Positions 10,572 to 22,468 of a stretch of DNA of 64,000 nucleotides are shown piece after piece. This DNA is from Circinella umbellata (Eukaryota > Mucoromycota > Mucoromycetes > Mucorales > Lichtheimiaceae). Under the pieces are notes generated by a model. That model was not told the origin of the DNA. It ran no database searches and worked only from the letters and a program-made list of their open reading frames with translations. Where the stretch lies: the NCBI GenBank assembly GCA_025093555.1, contig JAIWNF010000016.1, positions 124,001 through 188,000 of the forward strand, given 5' to 3'. A program made the translations under genes and the position numbers. The number at the start of each line of letters is the position of its first letter. Positions within the stretch are counted from its first letter, which is position 1.

Positions 10572-12293
10572 TACTGACTCATCATATTTAATTTTGAGTC
10601 CAGCTTTTCATGGTACCTTCAGAGGTAACTATGTTACTTTTTTTTTTGTTATGTACAAAGTGTTGACTTGGTATACTGAAACTTAACATGTAATATTTGG
10701 ACATTCATAAAATGCTGGCTACTATACGTAGCGTCGATTGGGTTCTAATGATGTTCTTTGATATGTTCTACCAACGATTATATGAGGTCAGGTAAATAAA
10801 AGAGTACAAAGAAAAAGGCAAGGAGCATGTAGATGTCTAGTGTCACGGAATCAAGAATGTTAAAATACCCGAGATTCTAAGGGTCTCCCCTGATAGAGCT
10901 AGAAAGGATTTTCTTAAGGACAAGGTTATCATACCTTAGGATAAAATTCTCTAAGATATATTCTTCAGATGACTTACCAGAAATAGCCCATCATAGTAAA
11001 CAGTTTATGTAAATTGACCAACTCGTACATAAAGTAATAATCTTTATTCTATTCTTAAGAATAAATACTATTTCAACGGACTCATTGTTTTATTTTTTTA
11101 TTTTTATTGTTGAATCAAATTAGTACTCTATTGTATAGAAAGGTAAATTAATATATTTGTGATGCTTTTCAGATTGACCATTGATTAACTTTCTTGTACG
11201 TACATTTTTTATGTTATGCTGTTATTTGTATGTATAGATGCTTCCAAAATTGAAGCTACACGAGAAACTCTGACGTTTCTGACAGTATGTACACGGTTAA
11301 TATGCATCTCCTCTTACATTGTGGAGAGGTAACAAGACGTTCAGCCCCAACAATGTCTGGGATATCAGCGGCGAGTTTGGAAAGGGCAATTGGTATTGTA
11401 ATCTTTCATATATTATGGTTTATAAACAAAAAAAAACCATATGTACGATGCTATTAACATTCCGAATATAATTACCATCTTAAGACACATAAAGCGACTT
11501 ATTACGTAAATCAAAAAAAAAAATCCAAGCCTCAATGCTGCCAATGTCCTGTTGCGCCACCAGGCATGCCGTTTTTTTGCTATCGTATACAATGACATGA
11601 ATAACGATAAAGGCGAAATTATCACTAACAACACATCGACGACGTCTGGGGTTGCTGATTAGGATAGCATATATCGCATGCGCTCAACTACAAGCAATGA
11701 AAACGCTAACGACCCTACCTCCGTCTACTCTCCGGAGTTCTGGGGCTACGCTAACAGCTCTACTGAACAATTCGCAGAAGTGGACTTACAAGCTCATTTG
11801 CACACGTATTGGACCCGATGATTCAATCATTCCAACAATATTCCTGAAAAGCATAATCTGCATACAAATATAACCATTGGTAAGTCTATGTTTTTCAACG
11901 GAACCGTCTATGATAGTTTGGAACACAAACGCGCAACACAAAAAGTATGTCATTTTGTAAAACTGAGCATACCAGTTGACAAATATGTAAAAAGAAGTAC
12001 GAAGTCAAATGGGATTTGGAAAGTTTATTTCGGGGAAATCAGTTTGTTTTTTACACACAAGTTCAACGATGGTAAAATTATAAAACAGTAGCAAATCGTG
12101 TTTGAAGATATGTTAACTGACATGTAAAAAAAAATTATATTATATACACTTGGGCACAGAAGAAATGCATTGCTTGGTTCGTCTTGTAAATGCATCATTA
12201 AATAAACATACTGGTAGCTCTTACGTTTCGCAGTCAATTGGTGATGATGGATATCGAAAGTTATATGTTGTCGATTGTGACAACATCGATTCG

Positions 12294-13785
12294 CATGCTT
12301 GAATTCTTAAAATGGGACAAGTGCATGGTTTCGTTAACACTAAATGCTTTTATATTTATCCAGTAATGGTAGTTAATAGCAGTTTCAATTTGGGAAAGCT
12401 TAGCCACATATAATAATAAAAGTTGCTTTTTTTTTGCAAAGTAGAAAACCAAAACTAATTTGTAGTCATGTATTTTACCTCGCAGACTACAAATCTAAAT
12501 TTCGACATAATCTACTATTACACAATTTACATAGTTTATTCTTCATTTCGAAATTTAATTATCAAATTCCTCTCTCTGAAAAACAATAGTTGCTCAGTAA
12601 CATCAACAATATGTAATAGTAAAGCATAAAGATATATAACGTACGTTTCAAGCATTTTAAAGAGCTCCTCTTTGGTAAATGTAGTGATGGAGCCTCCTTG
12701 ATCATCAATGCTGCTATTAATAAACAATAAATAACCAAACTACACATTTATATATGCTGCTATGTTATACGACATTTATAAAAAAAAAAGGTACAAGTAT
12801 TTACATATTAGTGTTGCATCATAAATAAAAATAAATTTAAAAAGGGAAAAAAGCTGTAATAAAAAATACTCGATGTCATATTAATATCTTACTGCTATGA
12901 TTTGAGCTACCCGGTAGTACGTGCTGTGCTGTGGTGGGTATGGCAAGAACAAAAATACTTGTATCACTTTTAGCAACAAAAAGTTATCGAAAGCTGTCAG
13001 AAGTCATCAAAACTTAATATTTCTTTTATGATGCAGCAAAAAACCATTATTGTTTATCAGCAACATTACAGATTACTTCTATTCTAGGAACACGTTTACA
13101 CGATGACATGCAATTTGTGCATAATAGGCGCAATCTATGCATCTCGCTTTTTTTTCATAAAACGATCACAGTAAGTATTAATATAATCATTTTCTAGGTA
13201 GATCATCTGAGCGTCAAATAACAAGATATTCACGGCCTAAGTAGTACGTGCTACTAGCGCTTGCTTTTTTTCTTTTTAACCAAAGCAATTACTATTCCCT
13301 GCCCCTAAGTCAAAAAGAAGACCATGCTGAACTTTATTCAATATTTTTAGGGGAGATGTAGTATAATAGTGCGGTCTATGCTACCCTTGCTTATCTCTAA
13401 AGTTATATTACACCTTATTCCAGGGGCTTATAGTTGGTAAAAAGACTTTTTTTTTCTCTTGGCAATTAAAATGTTTTTTTTTATTAGACGGAGATACAGT
13501 AGTAGTAAATGTAATCCCCCCTTTTTTTCTTGTAGAATAAATTTAATGTAATTGTAATAATATGATAAATATAATGTAAGAAAGTCAAGAAGAATATGAA
13601 GGGAATAAAAATAAAAATAAAGTGGGAGTTGAGAAAAAAGATGTGTTTGTGATTACAGCCAACAAAGGAAGAAGGGAAAAGAGAGATGCATAATGGGATG
13701 GTAAAAATAATTGTACGTATAATAATGAGATATAAGATAAAAAAAAAAGAAAAGAAAAACAATATGATATTGCTGATGTTTTTTT
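12294..13785. other. Intergenic with short ORFs only
   Basis: Contains the 3' flank of the carrier gene (13480-13785, A/T-rich) and otherwise no recognisable gene. Confidence 0.5.
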
Positions 13786-15361
13786 CTACTTTTGAGTAGC
13801 CATCTTGGTGATTTCACCATCTTGTACTTTTTCCGAGAATAAATCGAGCCAATTACGGACCTTTTCATAAACCATAAAAGTAACGGCCTGACCAGGTGCT
13901 ACACGAAGCAACCTTGGTGTCAAGCCCTTATAGAATGCTCGAGGACCTTCCTTTTGTAAGATTTCAGCTGTCACTGTCTTGAAACGATCCCATCCCTTTC
14001 CAGGTGCACTGGATTTCTGAATACGAGTTTTGATAGTATCAATTGGAGCGTTTGACAAAGGTCCTAATTAAATTAAAATAAAAAAGAAACCACATCAACA
14101 CACATTCACATATTTAGAACTCTTTTCTCTTACATATATTAAAAAATCCAGTCTAGATAAGAGTTATATATATATAGTGCTTACCCATAGCTCCTGAAAT
14201 ACCACCAAGAAGTAAATGTTGATAAGAAGGTAGTTCATCAAGATTTTGTACGCGACGAGCATATTTCTTCATCTCTTGATAAGCTGTAAAGTTTGCAGCT
14301 TGGTTTGTGGCTAATAATAACAACAAACATTATTATATTAATAATTGAATTACACATGTATCACACCAGTCTTTTCCCCCTTTTTTTTCTTGTATTTCAA
14401 TGTTCCTCTTCCATATGATTTATTTTTATTTAATGTAACAAGCAGATAAAAATAACCATAAATAACAAATTTACCTTGTCTCAATGCAGTTAATGTGACA
14501 CCTTTATATAATGCTCGAACACCTTCTTCTTTGACGATCGTATATGCAGCATGTGGTGCATTGCGGTATTTTGGAATATCCATAGGATCAGCCATGGAAT
14601 GACGTTGCGCCTACGATAAGGTAAAAATAAATAGAAACATCCCAAGTCCTTAATTAACTGACCATTTTTATTATTATAATTAACGTTTAAAAACGAACGG
14701 CAATGACAAAAGAAAACTCCATCTCATTAAATATTTTGTTTATACCTGTAAGCGAATCTTAATTAAATCCATTGGAGATACCACAAGTACAGCTTCAGTT
14801 GTACCAGCAGCCAATCCAGCTATTCGTTATTAAAGAAGACACGTCCAAAAATATTGAATTAGAGTAAAGCTCTCAAAAACTAAGATGGATTTTTTTTTTT
14901 TTGCTTTTGCTGTCTCTTACCAAAAAAGACGGCACCAGTACTAACGTTTCCAGTTTCATCAGCTAACCAAGACTTGTATAATTCAAATGAACTAAAACGA
15001 ATAGCCATCTTTGGTACAATACCGGATACAACAGCGCCTAAACCCTTGTAGAGAGCCCAAAATGATTCGTTCTTGATGATTTTAAGACCTACACCGGCAA
15101 AGCCAAGACGCTTTCCCTAAAGAAAACGAGCCAATAGTGTTGATAAATAAGCATATGTACACATATTATATAGCAGAGTTGGGAATCAAAAAAGAAAAAG
15201 TGTGTATCTACCCCCATGTTTCGATTCACATTCTTAGAAAGTTGCATTCTGACTTTGATAGTATCAAGAGGATGACAAGTACAGGCTTCCATAAGACCAG
15301 CACATCCACCGGCAACCAAATGTGTAACTAATGAAGTGGATTTCTTGTTATCTCGGCTCAT
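13786..15361 (-). CDS. SFC1: Mitochondrial succinate/fumarate carrier (Sfc1/Acr1-type)
   Basis: Six exons, all phase-consistent: 15361-15212, 15116-14921, 14819-14746, 14610-14475, 14310-14185, 14063-13786. They give 319 aa, close to the yeast protein. Three mitochondrial-carrier repeats are present with P-x-[DE]-x-x-[KR] signatures: HPLDTIKVRMQ, SPMDLIKIRLQ and APIDTIKTRIQ. The segments LYKGLGAVVSGIVPKMAIRF, HAAYTIVKEEGVRALYKGV and RVAPGQAVTF are highly characteristic of the Sfc1/Acr1 subfamily. The family exchanges cytosolic succinate for mitochondrial fumarate across the inner membrane, linking the glyoxylate cycle to gluconeogenesis on C2 carbon sources. It is transcribed divergently from the Yme2 gene. 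The ATG at 15361 begins MSRDNKK. Confidence 0.95.
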
Positions 15362-16257
15362 TTTGTTTGGGTTTGAATTAAAAATCAAATAAGAAAAAAA
15401 ATTGGTTATTGAAGAAGAAAGAGAAAGAAAGTGCTACTATATAAGACTCAGTTAAATGGCACATTGTTTTTATAAGCAAAATAATAATAATGGTTATCAA
15501 CTAAAGAAGACTTGGCATACATTTTCATTTAAATTCGGGGGTTGGATGAAAAAAAGGGGGGAGTGGATTGTAAGATAATCATAACACTTAGGGAGTTTGG
15601 CACATACAAAAAAAGGGACTCCCCTGGAGAACCAAAAAAAACACACATACATACATACATAAAAAGGGGGTTGATAATTTTAAACAGACGAGAGAGGCGT
15701 TTGACGACGGCGAAGATAATGATTTTTTTAAGCTTCAGAATTTCGATTACAGTGCCTTTGATAATAATTTTTTTTGTTCTCTCCTGATAATCATAATATT
15801 TAGTGGATGATCTATTTGTATTGTCCCAAGAAATATGATTTATTTTATTATAGATCCTTTTTTTTAATTTCCTCTCATAAAGACTTTTAAAATATTCCAA
15901 CAATACCCGTAAACAAATGAGCAAGAAGTTTTCCTCTTTGTTCAAGCACAAGATGCGGCATCAATTTTATTAAATTTCCGCTCCTTATAGATATGTTGAT
16001 CATGGTTATTCAAACTACTATATAATAATGTATACTTACAAAGTTAAATATAATATCTGCATAGAAACTTCCTTTAAATATGCACTGGAAGTTCGGTTTT
16101 GGTAATAAAACTGTCTCGCTTGCATCCTCTTTTCTTTCTCTTTTTCTTCCTCCATATCAAATGCAAATGTAGCTTGCAAAACTCCGCATGCCTTTTTCAT
16201 CAATACCATACTTTTATTTTTTATTTTTTGCTTTGATACCAAAAGATCATCTCCGAA
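15362..16257. other. Divergent intergenic region between carrier and Yme2 genes
   Basis: About 0.9 kb containing both upstream regions. ORFs here (for example 15529-15951 minus and 16036-16293 minus) have no domains and are taken as chance. Poly-pyrimidine and poly-A tracts are present, but no promoter motif can be assigned. Confidence 0.5.
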
Positions 16258-19200
16258 ATGATTCCAAGGTTTGGAGTCTACAATGGTCAACAAGCGCGTC
16301 TTTTTTGTAGTCAGTATTCTAGACCCAATGGTTTATTAAATACTAGCAATCGACGCAATTTTACATGTAGTAGCATCCGTCGCCAAGCAACTCAGGGACC
16401 TCATGATCCTGTCACTGGCATCCCGGTAAAAAATCTGCCACTTCTTTTTTCTTTCAACACAATAAACGGGTTCCATAATAACGCAGGTATACAAAAAAAA
16501 AGCAAAATATTAACTCTGTAAATGTTTATATGTATATATATATATTTATTTGTGTGTTTACGAAAAAAGCTAAAAGGTGGTATAAAACAAGCAAGTGGTG
16601 AAGCTGGAAAGCAAGAACAAACAGCCATGTTATATCTTGACAATATGTTTCCGCTGCGATTTAATGGTCTTGATATCCGACAATGGTTTTTCCGGAGCAA
16701 AAAAAGGTGTTTAGATACTCGTACAGCTAAAGTTATCCCAACAGCTGAAGAGATTGGACATGGATTCACTGTAAAAAAATTGGAAGCAAGGTAGGAAAAA
16801 AAAAAGATTGGTGACCACAAGAGCTTTATGAACAAAAAAATCAAAGCAGGATGAGTTTTCCCCTAATATTATATAAATAAATATTTTATATATATATATA
16901 GAACCAAAGACGGTGGAGCTCTTGTGGAATTTGGGTTTAAATGTAGCTTGGAAGACAAAAAAGCAGTTGCCAAGGAAATTGTGGAAAAGATTGAAAACCA
17001 CATGAAAGAGCATAATGTCGTAGCTTCTTTCAATTTACAACCTGTACGTGCGTTTTTAGTTAAAGGTGAACCCTTTTTAGAAGATATTGTCGTGAGGTAT
17101 CCAACACCTCGTTTACGTGTCGAATTTCAAGGTGAACCTGTTACTGTGGAACGATTATATAAACATCTTCGTGAATATGGTAAAATTTATGATATTGCAC
17201 TTCATCCAAACCCATTTACTTCCAAAGAACCTGCACGTTATGCCATTGTTCAATTTACGCGTGTTCGATCGGCTACTAGCGCTCGTAATTGTCTTCACGG
17301 ACATTTAATTCAAGGTAATCGACTCAATATTTTATACGAACGCCAATTGGTAAGTTTGAATTATAATAGTCAATCATCACTTCATTATCAACTGGATAAC
17401 TTTTTTAACAAGAAAAAATTGTTCATTACTATGGGGATTATACCTATATCTTTAGCGTACAAATGTAGTTAAAGAATGGATTGTGGAACATCCAAAAATC
17501 ACCATTCCTGTCTTTGCTGCTCTCCTTGCTGGTTTAACATACTTAATTTTCGATCCCATGCGTGAATTCTCTATTGCTTCACGTGCCACTCAACGATTTA
17601 ATCTTGAGGAATATGCATTTTATCGATGGTTAAGACGAGAGACATGGGCACGACTTGTATCAGCAGATCGACATCTGGATCAAGCAACTATATTTGAAGA
17701 AGATGCTGATGATATTAAAAAGATTCAATCTTGGTTAAGAGAAACTCCTGGTAAATAAAAAATAATTCAGAATCATTCTGGTTTTGGAGTGGACGAAAGA
17801 AAGACCATGTTTTTATAAACTCATTATTCATTTGGATTTATTATTATAGAGACTTTTGTTGTCGTTACTGGTCCAAGAGGGTCTGGAAAAGTAAGTATAT
17901 ATATATATATATATACATATGTATATTACAAAAGAGTTGTGATGATCTAATATATAATTCTACGTATAATACTTTATATTTATCACGTACTTTGGTATTT
18001 AGACTGGAGTGGTCAAGGCAGCACTTTCAGATCGACGGTAAGAAGAAGGAAGAAAAATATCCATTATATGCGTAGTTTTTTTTAAATGGATAAAAGAAAC
18101 TAATATTATTGTTGGATGATTGGTCCGGTTATTTTTATTGATTATTTTATATACAGCAACAAGATTATCGTCGACTGTGAAGAAATTGCCAATACTCGTA
18201 ACCAATCTGAAATGATTGTCGAACTAGCTAAACAAATCGGTTATTTCCCGGTATTCACCTGGATTTCCTCTCTGGGAAAGCTGCTCGATACAGTCATCGC
18301 AGCATCAACAGGACAGAGTGCCGGAATAGCTAGCTCACCTGAAGCACAAATTCAAAAGATCTTGGAATCTGCAGCCATTGCTCTTCGTGACGTTTCACCA
18401 CAGTCTGAAAATATTAAGGAAGATAATAGAAAGAAAGATGATAAAGGTGTTGTAAACGTTGTCAAGCGGTGGGTTGGAAAAGAGCTTGGAGTAAAGGATG
18501 ATCAAGATAGAGACCCACATGATGTTCGTGCAGATATTCCGGTGATTGTATTTGATAATTTCATGCATCGAGAATCTGCCCAGACAGAACAACTTTGGGT
18601 AGAAATGGCCAATTTTGCTGGTCTCTTGATTGAAAATGAAGTAGCTCATGTTGTCTTTGTCAGTTCAAATGTAGCTGTGCACAAGGTTTTAAACAAAGGT
18701 GATTATTTTTCTTGCTTATTCTTTATTCAGCCAGAAAATGAATAACAATAATGTATATAATGTGCTAACATAATATATAAATTGATAGCATCGCCTGGAC
18801 GAAGCTTCGAAACAATTCAAACAACCGATGCATCTCCTGAAATGGCAATGTCTTTTATTAGTAGACAACTCGATACCAAAGAGCTTGATAATGAAAAGCT
18901 ACATTCTGTTGTGGTGGCATTAGGTGGTCGACTCACTGAATTAGAACTTTTGGTACAAAAACTGAAAATGGGCAGGAGTCCATCAGGTAAAATTATATAT
19001 ACACAGTTCTTTGGCTTGTTTGTTTGATTGGATGAAGTTTGTAATTTGGTTTATTTGTTATGCAAAATTCGCTTGTTTGGCTTATCCATAGATTGCTTGT
19101 TTATTATTGTTAGATGCTCTTGAAGACATTGTTCAACGCACAGTTATTGAGATCCGTAAATATGGATTTAATGAAACAGCAGACTTTGATGAACATCAAA

Positions 19201-19919
19201 TGGAATGGAATAGTATTCAATTCTGGGAAATTGTCAAAGGTCTATCTCAAAATAAAAGTGTAAGTTTTCTTTTTGTCATTAATGGTATTTATTATTATAA
19301 TTATCTCACATCTTGTAACGTCACCCTTTTTTTTGCATGGAGGAGAGATTGGTTGATTAACAGACTCTCTGGCTATATTGACATTAATCAATTATTAATA
19401 ATAGGTGAATTTTGATGGACTGAAATTTGGTACCTTCTTTAAAGGAGATGAGAAACCTATTTGGGCCATGGAACGTGCAGAGCTTATTACGATTCTTTAT
19501 AAAGATGGTAAGAATATTATTCAATTCATTAATAAATGTAATGTAAACAAATTTATAATAAAACATACTGTCATTGTTATTGTCTAGGACGTGCCAATTC
19601 AATTCGACCAGGGAACCCAGTAATGTATACAGCATTTGATCGACTTGTTTCGGATAAAGTGTTTGCTGCCACGATGGAAATTGAAACCAATCAATTCCTT
19701 AAGAAATTAGCCGAGGATAGTATAGCAAAGTTTGAAGAAACTGTGACCTCTCTATCCAATATTTATAACGGTAGACCACCAAAAGAAATTGACACTCGTA
19801 TTCGATATCTTCTTAAAAAGATTGATAAAACTCAAAAGGATATTGAATTATACGAAGCAAAAATTACAGAAGCAAAGCAAATGGTTATCACTGCATGGGA
19901 AGATTGTAATTCGTCCTGA
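16258..19919 (+). CDS. YME2: Mitochondrial inner-membrane protein Yme2 (mitochondrial escape protein 2)
   Basis: Exons: 16258-16425, about 16570-16790 (acceptor uncertain), 16902-17349, 17456-17750, 17850-17890, 18003-18037, 18157-18698, 18789-18986, 19114-19259, 19405-19507, 19588-19919. The total is about 842 aa, near the yeast length. Order: basic mitochondrial presequence; conserved TAMLYLDNMFP region; RRM-like fold (exon 3, LRVEFQGEP...YAIVQFTRVRSATSA); one membrane span (TIPVFAALLAGLTYLIF); then an AAA-like ATPase with Walker A GPRGSGKTG split over two small exons and a Walker-B-like PVIVFDNF. The C-terminus is coiled-coil-like. The family acts in mitochondrial nucleoid and inner-membrane proteostasis. 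Only the exon 1/2 junction is unclear. Confidence 0.93.
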
Positions 19920-20282
19920 GGAACTTGGAAATAAGAAATTGTTTGTTCATTGGCAAATAAACACAAAACTATTCTTTTTGTATTTTTATTTTAAAATTTT
20001 CGGAATAAACAAATACGTAGTTTCTGACGTAGAAACAAAAAGTAAAGGATCCACATTATGTTGTATTACTCATCCCTTGCATTTAGTGATATGTAAAACA
20101 TTCCAAAAACACAAATGATTCTAGAATCAATCAGTCGTCTGTTTTTTATATTTCATTTTCATTTTCGTTTTCTTTTTTTTTGTTTTTTTTTTTGTTTTTT
20201 TTAGTCAAATATTTAATTGAATAGAGAGGGATAAAAAGTTTGTTCACCCAATCTTTTTGTTAAACAAACAATACTTCGGATC

Positions 20283-22226
20283 ATGGCTGCTGCACATCCT
20301 CCTGTTTTGTGCAACAGTGAGCTGTCATGCGAAACTCATGATCGTCACCTAGCAACAGCAACTACGGCAACAGTCAAGTCCAAAAATCTGTTAAGAAGAC
20401 AACAGCTCATCAGAAACAATGATACTCCGCCAACAATCAAAAATAAAAATAGTCAAGTTTATAGTCGTGCTTCTAATCCTTCGTCTTCATCAACAATAAT
20501 TACTTCATCGTCTAGTAGTACTCAATCGCTAAGTCAACAACAACAGGTTCGACGTAATAGACTTGATGGACAAACTCCACCGGACCCACAGACAACACGT
20601 TCCAAGAATACCTCTTCAACACCTTCTTCTTCACGAACCAGTTTAACAACAAAACGTTCTTTTTCTTGGCCTATACCTACAACAGTAAAAGAAGTTCAAA
20701 CACTCTATAAGCAGGTAGTACTTGATGACAACAATAATAAACAGCAGCATTTAGAATTGTGCAATCACATGATGCAATGGATTTACCATCTCAAGAATGA
20801 GTTCAGTACAGCTAATAATAACACTGGTGGCAGTAGTGCTAACAATAGCGACAGCTCACTCAATCGACTTGACATATCGTTATTACGTGACGCGATGGAA
20901 ACGCATGCTCGTAATTTGTTACGAAAGTTATCTAAAGCAGCCAGAAATATGGATAATCCAGGGGTGGTACGTGAAGCACAATTCACATTAGCATCATGTT
21001 ATGGATCAGGCAAGATTGGATTTGCAAAAGATGCTACAAAAGCTTGTGCATGGTATATACAAGCATCGAAGCAAAATCATTGTGAGGGAACTTATCGAGC
21101 AGCTGTCTGTTACGAATTGGGGCTGGGTATCAAACAAGATTTTAATCGGGCAATTACATACTATCATAAAGGTGCTCGATTATCTCATCCATCTTGCATG
21201 TATCGACTAGGTGTTATTCTACTCTATGGATATTATAAACAGACGCCACAGCCAAGGATTGCGGTATGTTGGCTTCAACGAGCAGCAACTTGTCTCGTTT
21301 TTACAAACAACAACAATAGCAATATCAACAGCATCCCCAGTAGCAATAATTGTCCGGGTAATAGCAATTCGAGCCTCTTTTCATCATTTTCTACTTCCTT
21401 CTCATCTTCATTTTCCTTACCCTCCTCGTCATTTTCGTCATCCTCCTCCTCGTTGTTATCGTCTACTACGGGCTCAACTTGTATTTATACCGGTGCAACA
21501 ACAAACGCCGAAGCTCTTCCAAATGCGCTACATGCATTGGCTATGGTACAATTGACTGGAGAATGTGATAAAACAAGTTTAATTCCGGACCCAGATTATG
21601 CAATTTCACTTTTACATCGTGCTGCTAAGATGGGATACGAAGCAAGCCAATGTAAATTGGGAGAACTTTACGAAACGGGTACATGGGTTACAGCTGATGA
21701 CGTCAAATCCATTTCATGGTATACATGTGCTGCAAAACAAGGTAGTCCAGAAGGTGCATTGGGACTCTCGGGATGGTATTTGACCGGATCGAATACACCT
21801 GGTGTATTACCTCAATCCGATCGGGAATCATTTTTGTGGGCCAAAAGAGCAGCCAATGCAATTATCGAATCTAGAGATTACTATATGGGTGAAAAACCGA
21901 TCCGTTTAGCAGTCGCCAATGGTTGCTATCTTGTTGGACATTATCTAGAGAATGGGATTGGCGTAGATCGCAGTAATATGTCCATGGAAGAAGCTACGTT
22001 TTGGTATCACAAGGCTGCTTATTTAGGTCATCGACGAGCTCTCAAAAGAATAAGACGATTGTTGATTACACAAGCAACTTTAAACCAAGGGTTAGAAGAA
22101 GCCAATAACAGCAATGTCGATAATAATAGTAATAGTAATAATACCAAGAATAGAAGGAGGAAAAGCAAGAAAAAACATGATCGTCATAATAATAATGACA
22201 ATACCAATACATGCCAATTAATGTGA
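20283..22226 (+). CDS. Skt5/Chs4-like Sel1-repeat protein with CaaX box
   Basis: Single-exon 647-aa ORF. The first about 200 residues are Ser/Thr/Asn/Gln-rich and disordered. From about residue 235 it carries tandem Sel1-like repeats (REAQFTLASCYGSGKIGFAK, GTYRAAVCYELGLGIKQDF, SCMYRLGVILLYGYY, ASQCKLGELYETG, CYLVGHYLENGIGVD). A low-complexity serine tract at about 350-400 splits the repeat array. The protein ends in CQLM, a CaaX prenylation signal, as in yeast Skt5/Chs4, which activates and localises chitin synthase III at the bud neck. Inferred role: membrane-anchored adaptor for chitin synthase at growth sites. It is convergent with the ferric reductase gene (243 bp apart). Confidence 0.88.
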   Translation: MAAAHPPVLCNSELSCETHDRHLATATTATVKSKNLLRRQQLIRNNDTPPTIKNKNSQVYSRASNPSSSSTIITSSSSSTQSLSQQQQVRRNRLDGQTPPDPQTTRSKNTSSTPSSSRTSLTTKRSFSWPIPTTVKEVQTLYKQVVLDDNNNKQQHLELCNHMMQWIYHLKNEFSTANNNTGGSSANNSDSSLNRLDISLLRDAMETHARNLLRKLSKAARNMDNPGVVREAQFTLASCYGSGKIGFAKDATKACAWYIQASKQNHCEGTYRAAVCYELGLGIKQDFNRAITYYHKGARLSHPSCMYRLGVILLYGYYKQTPQPRIAVCWLQRAATCLVFTNNNNSNINSIPSSNNCPGNSNSSLFSSFSTSFSSSFSLPSSSFSSSSSSLLSSTTGSTCIYTGATTNAEALPNALHALAMVQLTGECDKTSLIPDPDYAISLLHRAAKMGYEASQCKLGELYETGTWVTADDVKSISWYTCAAKQGSPEGALGLSGWYLTGSNTPGVLPQSDRESFLWAKRAANAIIESRDYYMGEKPIRLAVANGCYLVGHYLENGIGVDRSNMSMEEATFWYHKAAYLGHRRALKRIRRLLITQATLNQGLEEANNSNVDNNSNSNNTKNRRRKSKKKHDRHNNNDNTNTCQLM

Positions 22227-22468
22227 TTCCATTCTATTTTTACTCTCTCCCTTCCTTTTTTTTTATTAAGAGCATTTTTTGTCATAATGTAAAATAACTT
22301 TTTCATCCTAAAATATTAATATTATAATCATAGTATATATATATATATATCAGAAAAATAAGTTTTACATTTATAATAACAATCATATTTATTTATTTAT
22401 AGACTATGTACATCAATAATTTATTTATATAAACAAACATTACTTCAGCATGTATATATATAATCTTA

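Larger units (their letters stand above)
7692..12293 (+). pseudogene. Decayed Tnp2/DUF4218-like (CACTA/KDZ-class) transposase region
   Basis: Successive fragments in changing frames line up with a Tnp2-type transposase. A CxxC...HxxxxC zinc-finger-like start lies at 7692-7810. A segment with WDGSIYQ follows at 8770-8950. At 9075-9390, PPVKSATHCFDSFLFSLYKE resembles the family's 'PGPKxPxxxDSFLxPLxxE' region and is followed by RVLLITRDIVGVQ. At 11290-11400 TVNMHLLLH...EVTRR...ASLERAIGIV matches the conserved 'N-M-H-x-L-L-H ... E-R-x-x-G' region. C-terminal pieces containing GIWKVYFGEISLFFTHKFN and the VVDCDNIDSHA end lie at 11700-12293. Frameshifts, stops and a nested 847-bp element (9725-10571) show it is dead. 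Terminal inverted repeats were not found, so the ends are approximate. Confidence 0.6.

Noticed and set aside
16401..17013. Minus-strand ORFs opposite the Yme2 gene
   Set aside because: Phe/Ser/Cys-rich antisense shadows of Yme2 exons and introns.
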